Assembly (NCBI GenBank): GCA_016711225.1
Contig: JADJTK010000026.1
Coordinates: forward strand, 1-64,000
Direction: 5' to 3'
DNA from: Opitutaceae bacterium
GTDB lineage: Bacteria > Verrucomicrobiota > Verrucomicrobiia > Opitutales > Opitutaceae
DNA length: 64,000 bases
Part shown: positions 47,020 to 55,106 of the stretch, piece after piece
How the letters are laid out: every line of letters starts with the position of its first letter
How positions within the stretch are numbered: the stretch's first letter is position 1
Program-made: the position numbers and the translations under genes
Notes under the pieces: generated by a model
The model's input: the letters and a program-made list of their open reading frames with translations, nothing else
Told to the model about the DNA's origin: nothing
Databases searched by the model: none

Positions 47020-47577
47020 TCAGGGGCTCCGGGCCTCCGGTTGAGCCACAGAAAGCGATTCGCCCTTGGCACCCCCTGTAACGGCTGGTCGGGGGTTCCG
47101 ACTCTCTTTCCTCTCAAACTTCGCGGCCAGCCTGAGATCAACCATGGTAAGCATTGCGGCCTGATGCCCATCGTTGCCCTGCCCTACGAAACGGAGGCCA
47201 CCTGTCGCCGGGTCAAGCTCGCTGTGAATCGTGAACGCCAGATCGAACTGCGCGAAGTGAAAGCACTTCCAAGCTCGCTCCTCCTCACTCCAGACGTAGG
47301 CCCAAATCCGCGCCGTATGAAAATTGCTGGGGCCGAGTAGCCCGTTGTCGACCGCGGCCACATACTTGCGGCCCGCGAATGCATACTCTTGAATTTCAGG
47401 TCGAAGCGGACTCATACGGCCATCTGGCGCACCAATCTGAAAATCCGGAAACGCGATACCCTCGATCGTCGATGATGACCAGGGTAAATCGAATGAAAGC
47501 ACCAACGGCCCGTTGTCAGCTGCGACGCCAACTGCCACCGTCGCGAGGACAAATACCGACGTGATTGTAAGTTTCAT
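47020..47577 (-). CDS. Secreted hypothetical protein
   Basis: This 185-residue protein starts MKLTITSVFVLATVAVGVAA, a clear signal peptide. The mature part (GPLVLSFDLPWSSSTIEGIA, ARIWAYVWSEEERAWKCFHF) looks beta-rich with no family I can name. It lies upstream of the small membrane protein on the same strand, separated by 24 bases, so the two are probably one unit. ATG 47577 begins the signal peptide. Confidence 0.65.
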   Translation of the reverse strand: MKLTITSVFVLATVAVGVAADNGPLVLSFDLPWSSSTIEGIAFPDFQIGAPDGRMSPLRPEIQEYAFAGRKYVAAVDNGLLGPSNFHTARIWAYVWSEEERAWKCFHFAQFDLAFTIHSELDPATGGLRFVGQGNDGHQAAMLTMVDLRLAAKFERKESRNPRPAVTGGAKGESLSVAQPEARSP

Positions 47578-47959
47578 AACTGCTCCGCCGACCCTCAAGT
47601 TAAGTGTTACTCAGTACTGAGAACTCAGCGCGAATGCTGGCTCGGCATATCGAAACACCTCCAGGGCGATTCTCGCGGCACTCGGCAACTCCGCATGCGC
47701 GCTCGACTCCGAGCGTAAGGCCGAGCCCGGGCCGGGCAAGCGCTGAAGCGAGCGGCCCGCCTAGCACCGCCCACGTGCCCTTGCCCTGCGGCGACCTGCA
47801 CCAGCCAGGCTCCGTGGATCAGGAAACCCTGGTGGCAATCCATTTTCCCGAGGTTCCCACAAAACTCCGACAATGGTGCTGGAGGTGACTACGGCTTCAC
47901 CGCGCACACTGCGCGGGTCGGCACCAACGCCGCCCTCGGAACCAAAATACTAAGACATC
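47578..47959. other. Intergenic region
   Basis: About 380 bases between divergent genes with no supported gene or clear promoter. Confidence 0.4.
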
Positions 47960-48145
47960 ATGCCCAACGTCACCAAAGACCAGTTCATCGCCGTCCTCGA
48001 CGAGGCCGGCATCACCGCGGAGCAGAAGGCGCGGCTGCACGCCGCCTTCGAGAAGCGGTATCCGGAGGCCCACCAAAGCTTCCTCGAATGGCTCGGCTTC
48101 CCCGCCGACGCGATCCGCGATATCCGCGTGCGCAGCCGCGCCTGA
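47960..48145 (+). CDS. 61-residue protein matching the C-terminal domain of the MerR regulator next door
   Basis: This small protein (MPNVTKDQFIAVLDEAGITA to the end RVRSRA) aligns along its length with residues 118-175 of the MerR-type protein encoded at 48388. Shared marks are TK at the start, PEAHQ, FLE, LG and a final IR; by hand about 25 of 57 aligned positions are identical. The module is helical and may be a contact or ligand domain. The stand-alone form suggests partner binding or competition with the regulator. A hairpin at 48162-48187 follows its stop. Confidence 0.75.
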   Translation: MPNVTKDQFIAVLDEAGITAEQKARLHAAFEKRYPEAHQSFLEWLGFPADAIRDIRVRSRA

Positions 48146-48161
48146 GCCCTCGCCCCGCCTC

Positions 48162-48187
48162 GGGCCGGCGGCCCATGCCGCCGGCCC
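48162..48187 (+). terminator. GC hairpin after the 61-residue gene
   Basis: An 11-bp perfect stem (GGGCCGGCGGC at 48162-48172 and its complement at 48177-48187) with a four-base loop lies 17 bases after the stop. No T-tract follows, so terminator activity is uncertain. Confidence 0.45.
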
Positions 48188-48387
48188 GTTGCCACACCCC
48201 CGCAAACGACGGAAGGAGCCGCAGCGTACAAGGCTGCGCCGGACAAATGGGTAGCGGTGCCCTGCCCGGGGATCTCCCTTGTCCTGCCTGGGAAGGCCCG
48301 TGTCCGCGCATTTCAAAAACCGACTCGCCCCTCCTTCGGTCTCTTCGTTCCCTTCTGTCGGCCGCCCTCTAGCCTCCCCCCTTCCCC

Positions 48388-48984
48388 GTGAAGACCATCC
48401 GCCAGCTCGCCAGCCAGTTCGGCCTCTCCCGCTCCGCCCTGCTCTACTACGACCGCCTCGGGTTGCTGCGGCCCGACTACCGCACCTCCGCGGGCCATCG
48501 CCTCTACTCGGCCGAGGACGAGGCCCGCCTCGCGCGCATCTGCGAACTGCGCACCGCCGGCCTGCCGCTGAGCGAGATCGACGCCGTACTCGAGCCCTCA
48601 CGCCAGTTGCGCGCCCCGCTCGGGGCCGCCCTCAACCGCCGCCTCTCCGAGCTCAACCACGAGATCGCCGCCCTGCGTCGCCAACAGCAGGTGGCCATGG
48701 CCCTGCTCTGCGACCAATCCGCGGCCGGCCGCTCGCGCATCATGACCAAGGAGCGCTGGGTCCAGCTCCTGACCGCCTGCGGCCTCGATGAGGACGACCG
48801 GGCGCGCTGGCACCGTGAGTTCGAACAGCTCTCCCCCGAGGCGCATCAGGACTTCCTGGAGTCGCTCGGTCTGCCCGCCCCCGAGATCAAGGCGATCCGC
48901 CGGTGGTCGGCGTCCGTGCCCGCCCAACCCTCCCAAACGGTCAAACTCCCGAAGCGGCCCGCGCCGCCATCGCCGAAGTCTTGA
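48388..48984 (+). CDS. MerR-family transcriptional regulator
   Basis: This 198-residue regulator has an N-terminal MerR winged helix (IRQLASQFGLSRSALLYYDR, GLLRPDYRTSAGHRLYSAED), a coiled-coil linker (LNRRLSELNHEIAALRRQQQ) and a C-terminal domain MTKERWVQLLTACGLDEDDR that is also encoded alone at 47960. The start is GTG 48388. MerR regulators twist promoter DNA in response to a bound ligand; the C-terminal domain is probably the sensor. No metal-binding cysteine pattern is present. Confidence 0.88.
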   Translation: MKTIRQLASQFGLSRSALLYYDRLGLLRPDYRTSAGHRLYSAEDEARLARICELRTAGLPLSEIDAVLEPSRQLRAPLGAALNRRLSELNHEIAALRRQQQVAMALLCDQSAAGRSRIMTKERWVQLLTACGLDEDDRARWHREFEQLSPEAHQDFLESLGLPAPEIKAIRRWSASVPAQPSQTVKLPKRPAPPSPKS

Positions 48985-49106
48985 TTCTCCTCGCCGAAAT
49001 GCCGGCCGCGTTCCGTCGCGAGGGCGACGCCTTGCTCACGACGCTCCCGCCCACGAGTTGTGCGCTTCGTCCACGTCGCGGGAAAGGCTGCGAACTGCGG
49101 CCAGTT

Positions 49107-50513
49107 TCAGTCCGTCTGTCTCTTCTCCGGCAGCGGAATCGTCAGGCGGAATCGGCTACCCGTGAGGCCACTTTCCTCCAGAGTCAGTGCTCCGTCGATC
49201 TGCGCAGCGAGCAACCGCGAGATGGCCAGCCCCAAGCCCGTGCCTCCAGCCCGCCCCGAACAACCCGGCTCGAACAGCTGCGACCGGAGACTCTCCGGCA
49301 CTCCCGGCCCACAGTCCACAACTTCGACATAGAGGCTCGGCGCGGTCCCGGCCCCCGGCCGTAGGTTCACGTCCACGCATTGGCCGGCCGTGCTCACCGC
49401 GATGGCATTCTGGAGCAGATTGCTCGCAATCAGGCACACCAGACTACCCCGAACGTTGTCCACGAGACCGGCGAGCCGGCTCTCGACGCGCACGGTCACC
49501 GCCCGATCGGTCGCGGCCGACTCGCTGTGGTGTCGGATGAGCTCCGCAAGATCCTGACCAGACAACTCATAGGCGAGCGAGGTCCGGCGATCGTTGAGCA
49601 ACTCCACCGTCTCTTGGACCAACACCTGCACCCGCCTGGTGTATTCCTGGGCTGAACTCCAATCGGGGTCCCTCCCACCTGCGCCCACGGCCGCCTGCAA
49701 CCCGGCCACCGAGCCCTGCAAGCTGTGCATCAGGTGCGAGGTGATCTGGCCAAGCGCCGACGCCTTCGTCGAGAGGGTGAGGTGGCGCTCCGCCCGAGCC
49801 AGACTCGCATTGCCCTGTTCGATTACTCGCCCCGCGCGGCGAAGCCGGGCATAGGCGAACGCGAAAACGCCGGTAATCACCAACCAGCCACCTCCAATGG
49901 TCATCCACGTCTGGCGTTCCATCTGCCGGTCGATTGCCCCGAGCTCCTCGCGGAGCAGACGCGCATCGAAGTGATAGCGTACGAAGCCGAGGGGGTGGGG
50001 CCGGCCTGCCTGGGCGATCGGCAGGAGCACCTCCAGCACCGGCGAGCCCGGCCCTTCGGCGGATCCACCCTCCTGCGCCAGCTGCGGCAGGTTGAAGGCG
50101 GCGTGATACCGGCTGATGGGGGCCCCCGACACCAACCGCAGAAAATCCCCCATCGGGAGTTCGACGAACCCCTGCCCGACGGGAATGGCTTCCACGGCGA
50201 GGCCGTCGGAGTCGAACACGGCCAACGCCAGCAGCCCCTTCTGATGTGCGTTGGCCACAAGTGCCTGGACGAGGCGTTGGCCCGGCGCCACCTGCGCATC
50301 GGCGCCCATCGCGACATCCACCTGATTCTGGACCATCGGTTCCAATACAACCGCCGCCCGCTCGATCATCCGGGTCCGAACCTCCTCGTGGGGCCCGCGG
50401 CGTAGGTACAGCGCGCCCACCACCAGGAAAGCGGACACCACCAGCCAAAGGGCCAACGCCCCCCAGGTCAGTCGGCTCACCGACGGCCTAGATGTGAAGG
50501 TTCGAGTGGACAT
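49107..50513 (-). CDS. Membrane sensor histidine kinase
   Basis: This 468-residue kinase has one helix near residues 17-37, a periplasmic region of about 170 residues, a second helix near 205-222 and a cytoplasmic core. The phospho-acceptor segment is LGQITSHLMHSLQGSVAGLQ; which His is used is not certain. ATPase motifs are LIASNLLQNAI, DCGPGVPESL and GTGLGLAISRLLAAQI. It starts 9 bases after the exported helical protein gene in the same operon. The response regulator at 52379 is the likely partner. HisKA spacing is slightly unusual, with LMHSL in place of the common HExxN. Confidence 0.88.
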   Translation of the reverse strand: MSTRTFTSRPSVSRLTWGALALWLVVSAFLVVGALYLRRGPHEEVRTRMIERAAVVLEPMVQNQVDVAMGADAQVAPGQRLVQALVANAHQKGLLALAVFDSDGLAVEAIPVGQGFVELPMGDFLRLVSGAPISRYHAAFNLPQLAQEGGSAEGPGSPVLEVLLPIAQAGRPHPLGFVRYHFDARLLREELGAIDRQMERQTWMTIGGGWLVITGVFAFAYARLRRAGRVIEQGNASLARAERHLTLSTKASALGQITSHLMHSLQGSVAGLQAAVGAGGRDPDWSSAQEYTRRVQVLVQETVELLNDRRTSLAYELSGQDLAELIRHHSESAATDRAVTVRVESRLAGLVDNVRGSLVCLIASNLLQNAIAVSTAGQCVDVNLRPGAGTAPSLYVEVVDCGPGVPESLRSQLFEPGCSGRAGGTGLGLAISRLLAAQIDGALTLEESGLTGSRFRLTIPLPEKRQTD

Positions 50514-50522
50514 CGATGTTGG

Positions 50523-52175
50523 TTAACGGATGTAGGGCCCAACGAGGGATTCGACCGCGGAACTGAACAGCAACCGCCGCTGCCCGTCGGACAAGCCCGG
50601 CTCCAATACCGCCTGCCGATACGCCCAATATTTGTTCCACGTTTCCCGCTGCGCTTGGGCCAGAGAGAATTCCTGCAGAAGCGCATCCACCGAGCGATCC
50701 GCAGCCTCCAGTGGCCGCCCCGGACCCTCGGTCAGGGCCTGCACCAGCGCCTTCTTCTGGGCCACCAACCCCGTGTACCGGCGCGCTTGGGTCTCATGAA
50801 ACTCCGGCAACGAGTTCAATACAGTGACGTCCGCATTGGCCGAAACAGCCGACCCGCTGACCTGGATCTGATAGCCACGCGCATAGGGGACGATCTCCGC
50901 CTGCCCTTGCGGCACCGCAGCCCGCACCTCCGCCAGCTTCGCGACAAACGCGCGCTGTGTCTCCACCTTCGCCTTCAGGTAATCCGCGATCTGCGGTGCC
51001 AGACTCGGGGGGATGAGCGAAGTCGGTGGTTCGTCGGGATAGACACTCCCGACCAGACCGACCCGGATTTCCTCCGCCAGGCTTTGAAGCCGAACAATCC
51101 GCGCCGCCTGCGCCTCGCGCAGAGCCTGGAAAGTGGCCGCCCGTTCCCGGTCTTTGCTCTTGTCGTTGCCGAAAACGGCGGCACACAGCTCGTCCTTCAA
51201 TGCGCCCTTCAGCTCATGATAGGCGGCAACCCGTCCCTGTAGCGCCGCCGGCATCTCCGCTGGTAATCGGATACGCGAGGTGCTGGGGGTGAAATGGACA
51301 TAGGTCTCGGACAGCGGGGATGCGGAGGAATCGGCGGCAGCGGGCCCAGGACCCAAGGCCTCCGTCGCCGCTTCCTGGAGCAATCCCCGTTGCTCACCCG
51401 AAAACTCCGCCGCGAATGCGGCCGCAGCCTGCAGCACGACAAACCGATCCTGCCCCGGCAGTTCGCGGTTGGCGTCGCCCAAATGCCAGTTGCGGGTCTC
51501 CTCCCAATCGACTCCGTCTTCCAGGAGTGTCGTTTTGCAGAGGTTCTGACGTATCTCCTCCGCCAATCTCTCCACCTGTGCCACCGCCGCCGCCTGGCGC
51601 TGCGCCAACGCCACCAGCCGCTCCCTACGCTCCGCTGAGGTTGCGTCCTGGGCTGAGCCGATCTCGGCACACAGGCTTTCCACGACCTGCTGCTTTGCGG
51701 TTCGATATCGTTCCAGCATCCCCAACCGTCGTTTGGAAAGCTGTCCCTCCTCCATGAACGCGCTCAACGGGGCGAAAAAGGGCTCCGCGAGATAGGGCAA
51801 CAGGCGCGCCACTGCTTTGCCGGCCTGCCCCTCCGGCAGCGGCGGCAAGAACCGGCCAAGCGGTGGCGCTCGTAGAGGGAAACAAATCCGTAGCCCAGGG
51901 CCTCCATCGCGCCCCTGGGCTTTTCCCGGCATCTGCGCCCAATCATATTTGTAGCTATAGTACGAAGACTGACTGAGGGAGCTAGGGCCGAAGAAGTGCT
52001 CCTGACTCGGACTCCCCACAGGGGAGGCCGAAAGGTAGTTGGATTGCCCGACTCCTGGAGTGAGCCCGACTATCCGCTCTGCAACCGCTCGCTCCCCAGC
52101 CATGCATCCGAGCATGATGACAAGAAAGAGTGGCCGACCCAGCGATCTGTCATGCCTGCAGATTTGCATATTCAT
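50523..52175 (-). CDS. Exported helical protein with internal duplication
   Basis: This protein of 550 residues (from ATG 52175; a GTG at 52217 could add 14) has a signal-like segment SLGRPLFLVIMLGCMAGERA. The body is mostly charged helix and shows an internal duplication: YRTAKQQVVESLCAEIG with VERLAEEIRQNL in the first half, and YHELKGALKDELCAAVFG with LQSLAEEIRVGL in the second. A second pair is FSGEQRGLLQEAATEALGP and LSDGQRRLLFSSAVESL. No known domain is recognised. It precedes the kinase by 9 bases, so it may work in signal perception or be a regulated envelope component. Confidence 0.75.
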   Translation of the reverse strand: MNMQICRHDRSLGRPLFLVIMLGCMAGERAVAERIVGLTPGVGQSNYLSASPVGSPSQEHFFGPSSLSQSSYYSYKYDWAQMPGKAQGRDGGPGLRICFPLRAPPLGRFLPPLPEGQAGKAVARLLPYLAEPFFAPLSAFMEEGQLSKRRLGMLERYRTAKQQVVESLCAEIGSAQDATSAERRERLVALAQRQAAAVAQVERLAEEIRQNLCKTTLLEDGVDWEETRNWHLGDANRELPGQDRFVVLQAAAAFAAEFSGEQRGLLQEAATEALGPGPAAADSSASPLSETYVHFTPSTSRIRLPAEMPAALQGRVAAYHELKGALKDELCAAVFGNDKSKDRERAATFQALREAQAARIVRLQSLAEEIRVGLVGSVYPDEPPTSLIPPSLAPQIADYLKAKVETQRAFVAKLAEVRAAVPQGQAEIVPYARGYQIQVSGSAVSANADVTVLNSLPEFHETQARRYTGLVAQKKALVQALTEGPGRPLEAADRSVDALLQEFSLAQAQRETWNKYWAYRQAVLEPGLSDGQRRLLFSSAVESLVGPYIR

Positions 52176-52237
52176 CGAAGTACTTGGTTCACGGTTCAGC
52201 TTGAGATTCCGCTTCACTAGAGAAGCGGTCCCCTCTT

Positions 52238-52253
52238 TGCCTGCGGCGTGCCA
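52238..52253 (-). promoter_or_regulatory. Candidate sigma-54 promoter upstream of the exported helical protein
   Basis: On the minus strand the sequence is TGGCACGCCGCAGGCA. The -24 part TGGCACG is perfect, and the GC of the -12 part is at the right spacing; 10 of the 12 consensus positions agree. It is 63 bases upstream of the preferred start codon, giving a leader of about 50 bases. The NtrC-type regulator upstream could act here. Confidence 0.55.
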
Positions 52254-52378
52254 AACATGCAGTGACGACGCTATGCGTTGGAGTGCAGTCGGTTAGCGAA
52301 CGACTGGCGCCAATCCGGGGTGCCGCCAGTTCGACGATTTCGGTGCATTCACCCAACCGCCCGGCCTGTGTTGGGTGC

Positions 52379-53857
52379 TTAGCCACAGGACTCCGGCCGC
52401 GAAGGAGTTCCTTTCCCCTCGCCCTCCATCCGGCCACCGCCCTGATGATACCGGAGATAGTCGCGGGTCACCCCCAGCCGCCGGGCCGCTGCCGAGATGT
52501 TCCCCTCCGTCTCCCGGAGCGCGGTGTTGATCAGGTCCGTGATCACCCCGTCGATGCTAAATCCGGTTTCGGGCAGCTTCCACGCCGGGTTCAGCCAGTC
52601 CGCTACAGATCGGCTCGTCCCGTCGCCAAGCCCTTCGAAGTCGATTGTCTTGCGCTTATTGAAGATGACCGCGCGCTCGATCACGTGCGCCAGCTCGCGG
52701 ATGTTGCCCCGCCACGCTTGGGCCCGCAGCCGCGCCTCGCCCTCGGCGCTGATCGTCAGCGTTCCCAGCCGGTAACGATTCGCGAGACCCGCAAGAAGCT
52801 GCCGGGCCAGCACCACCAGATCCGCGCCGCGCTCGCGCAACGGAGGCAGCAAGAGGCGCAGGAGATTCAGGCGATGGAAGAGATCTTCCCGAAACAATCC
52901 CTGCGCGACCAGCTCGCCCAACGGACAGTTGTTCGCCGCAACCAAGCGCACGTCGACCGGCGTCGTCTTCGTGCCACCCAGGCGGCGGATACTCCCTTCC
53001 TCCACCGCGGTGAGTAGCTTCGCCTGGGTCTGCGCCGACAGCGCCCCAACCTCGTCGAGGAATAGCGTGCCACCGTCTGCCGCCTCGAACAAGCCCACCC
53101 GGGCCTGCTTGGCATCGGTGAAAGCTCCCCGCTCGTGCCCGAAAAGCTCGGACTCCGCCAGCAACTCCGGCAACGCTGCGCAATTAAGCGAGACAAATGG
53201 CCTATTCGCCCGCGGGCCGCGCCGATGCACCCAGCGCGCCAGCAGGCTCTTGCCGGTACCGGTTTCACCCTCGATCAGCAACGGCGGCAGGCGCGTGAGC
53301 AGGCGCCGCTCGGCCTCCAACATCTGCTCCAACTGCGAGCGCATCTCCGCCAGGCTTTCGCCGAAAAAGAGTTCCGGTTCGCCATCCCCGCCCCCACTGC
53401 GTTGCTCGTCCCGCCGCGTCGCCCGCCGCAGCGTCCGGCACCGCAGAAAGGCCAACGGCACCGCCTCCAGTTCGAACGGTTTGGTGAGGTAGTCGCCCGC
53501 ACCGAGCCGTACGGCGTCAACCGCCTGCGCGATCCCACCGTAAGCAGTCATGGCGACAACACCGGTGTTTTCGGAGAAGACTCCGTCGCGCAGCAGCGCC
53601 AATCCGAGTCCATCCGGCAAATGCATATCCACCAGCGCGTAATCATAACACTCCTCGCGCACCAACCGCCGGGCCTCGGCCAAGTTTCGCGCGATGGTGA
53701 CCTCCCCTCCCCTCGCTTCCAGAAAGGATACGAGGCGACGGCTCAGAACGGCATCATCCTCCAGGAGAAGTACCGTTGTGCCGCGCGGAAGAGCCGACTC
53801 GAGGGGCTGGGATGAAAGCCGATCCACGCCGCGGATTATTCCGCGGTTTGGCCTCAT
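52379..53857 (-). CDS. NtrC-type response regulator with variant GAFTDA loop
   Basis: This 492-residue regulator has a receiver (phospho-Asp77 in YDYALVDMHLPDG; Lys126 in YLTKPFE), an AAA+ domain (Walker A GETGTGKS at 197-204, Walker B GGTLFLDE at 262-269, arginine finger region near RGADL), and a Fis-type helix-turn-helix at the end (GNISAAARRLGVTRDYLRYH). The sigma-54 contact loop reads GAFTDA (244-249) rather than GAFTGA. ATG 53857 is the preferred start. It precedes the exported protein and kinase genes on the same strand, separated by about 200 bases with the sigma-54-like site. Confidence 0.9.
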   Translation of the reverse strand: MRPNRGIIRGVDRLSSQPLESALPRGTTVLLLEDDAVLSRRLVSFLEARGGEVTIARNLAEARRLVREECYDYALVDMHLPDGLGLALLRDGVFSENTGVVAMTAYGGIAQAVDAVRLGAGDYLTKPFELEAVPLAFLRCRTLRRATRRDEQRSGGGDGEPELFFGESLAEMRSQLEQMLEAERRLLTRLPPLLIEGETGTGKSLLARWVHRRGPRANRPFVSLNCAALPELLAESELFGHERGAFTDAKQARVGLFEAADGGTLFLDEVGALSAQTQAKLLTAVEEGSIRRLGGTKTTPVDVRLVAANNCPLGELVAQGLFREDLFHRLNLLRLLLPPLRERGADLVVLARQLLAGLANRYRLGTLTISAEGEARLRAQAWRGNIRELAHVIERAVIFNKRKTIDFEGLGDGTSRSVADWLNPAWKLPETGFSIDGVITDLINTALRETEGNISAAARRLGVTRDYLRYHQGGGRMEGEGKGTPSRPESCG

Positions 53858-54224
53858 GCCCAGACAAATACCAGGCAGAAGGCTGAACCAGGAGCCTGGG
53901 CCGGCGACAGGGCAATCGGACAAAGGGTCATCACCGACTCCTTGCGCACCAAAAGCATCTGCGGCGCAAGCCCAAGAAGCTCCGTAACCTGCCGCGCCGG
54001 GCGGCACCGATGTGCACTCTCAGCGCAGCGCCTCGACCCCGCCCCGGGCGACTCCGCATCGCTCCGCCGAAAATCGTGGGCCCCTCGCGTCGTCCACGCC
54101 TCGTCCCCAACCGGCCACCGGCCCGCATCAACCGCTGATCACAGTTGAGCGGACACACCGGCTCCCTGGTGCCATTCTTGGGCAATACCACGGGCGGAGC
54201 TGGCTTCGCCCGGGCCATCACACC
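53858..54224. other. Intergenic region between divergent genes
   Basis: About 367 bases between the NtrC-type regulator and the next plus-strand gene. No gene or clear promoter boxes seen. Confidence 0.4.
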
Positions 54225-55055
54225 ATGCAACCCATCCTGCGCTTCGCCTCCTCCTCGTGCCGTCGCAGCCGGCGCACCCACGCCGCCCTCCTCGCCGGCC
54301 TGCTCTTCGGGCTCGGCGCTCCCGGCGCGGTCGCCGGTGTTCCCGGCACACCGACAGTGCGCGCTTTGGCCGGCGATTCGAACCTCTGGGCCACCGCAGC
54401 CCGGATCGCCCTCGCCTCCCGCTGGATCCTACCGGGCCGCGCCACCATCGACGAGCACTCGTCCCAGGACGCCGCCACCACCCACACCGCGATCACCGCC
54501 CGGCTCGAAGATGCCGGCGCCCGCGCCCCCCGCCTGACCATCGAGGCGGTACGGATCAACAACGAGGACAAGACCCAGGCGACCGCCCAAGAGATGACCC
54601 ACGGTCTGAGCGAACTGGTCGAATCGCTCTACAGCCCCGACCATCCGCTCGGCCGACACTCATCGAAGGAGATCCGCCCCGCCGGGGAGACACTCATCGA
54701 CGGCGCGCGCTGTCGTGGTTTCGCGACCCATACCACCACCGACGGGCTGAACCTCGAGTCCACGACATGGATCGACGTCGCCCTTGGTTACGCCCGCCGC
54801 ATCGACTACCGCGCGCTCAACCTGCCGCTGCGCAGGGACGGCGCCACCATCCGCGCGCTCAGCGGCAGCTCCGACTACGCTCTCGACGCGCGTGGCCGCT
54901 GGATACTCGTACGTCACAGCGAGCGCAGCGACCTCAAGGCGTCCTCGTTCCTGGGCAGCATCGAGTTGCTCTCGGACAAGACGATCCGCTGCGAGCACCA
55001 CTGGGAATACACCGGCCCGCGGCGCAAGGCGCTTGCCCGGCTAACGGGCCCCTGA
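54225..55055 (+). CDS. Secreted hypothetical protein
   Basis: This 276-residue protein has a signal peptide (RTHAALLAGLLFGLGAPGAV). The mature part includes HTAITARLEDAGARAPRLTI, ETLIDGARCRGFATHTTTDG and YARRIDYRALNLPLRRDGAT, which look like antiparallel beta strands as in outer-membrane lipoprotein-sorting or similar periplasmic folds. This fold idea is a guess. No family is recognised. It is convergent with the M13 peptidase gene. Confidence 0.65.
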   Translation: MQPILRFASSSCRRSRRTHAALLAGLLFGLGAPGAVAGVPGTPTVRALAGDSNLWATAARIALASRWILPGRATIDEHSSQDAATTHTAITARLEDAGARAPRLTIEAVRINNEDKTQATAQEMTHGLSELVESLYSPDHPLGRHSSKEIRPAGETLIDGARCRGFATHTTTDGLNLESTTWIDVALGYARRIDYRALNLPLRRDGATIRALSGSSDYALDARGRWILVRHSERSDLKASSFLGSIELLSDKTIRCEHHWEYTGPRRKALARLTGP

Positions 55056-55106
55056 ACACCCCGGGGCACCCCGGTCGGCCTTCGTCCGATCGCGGGGCCC
55101 CGAGCG

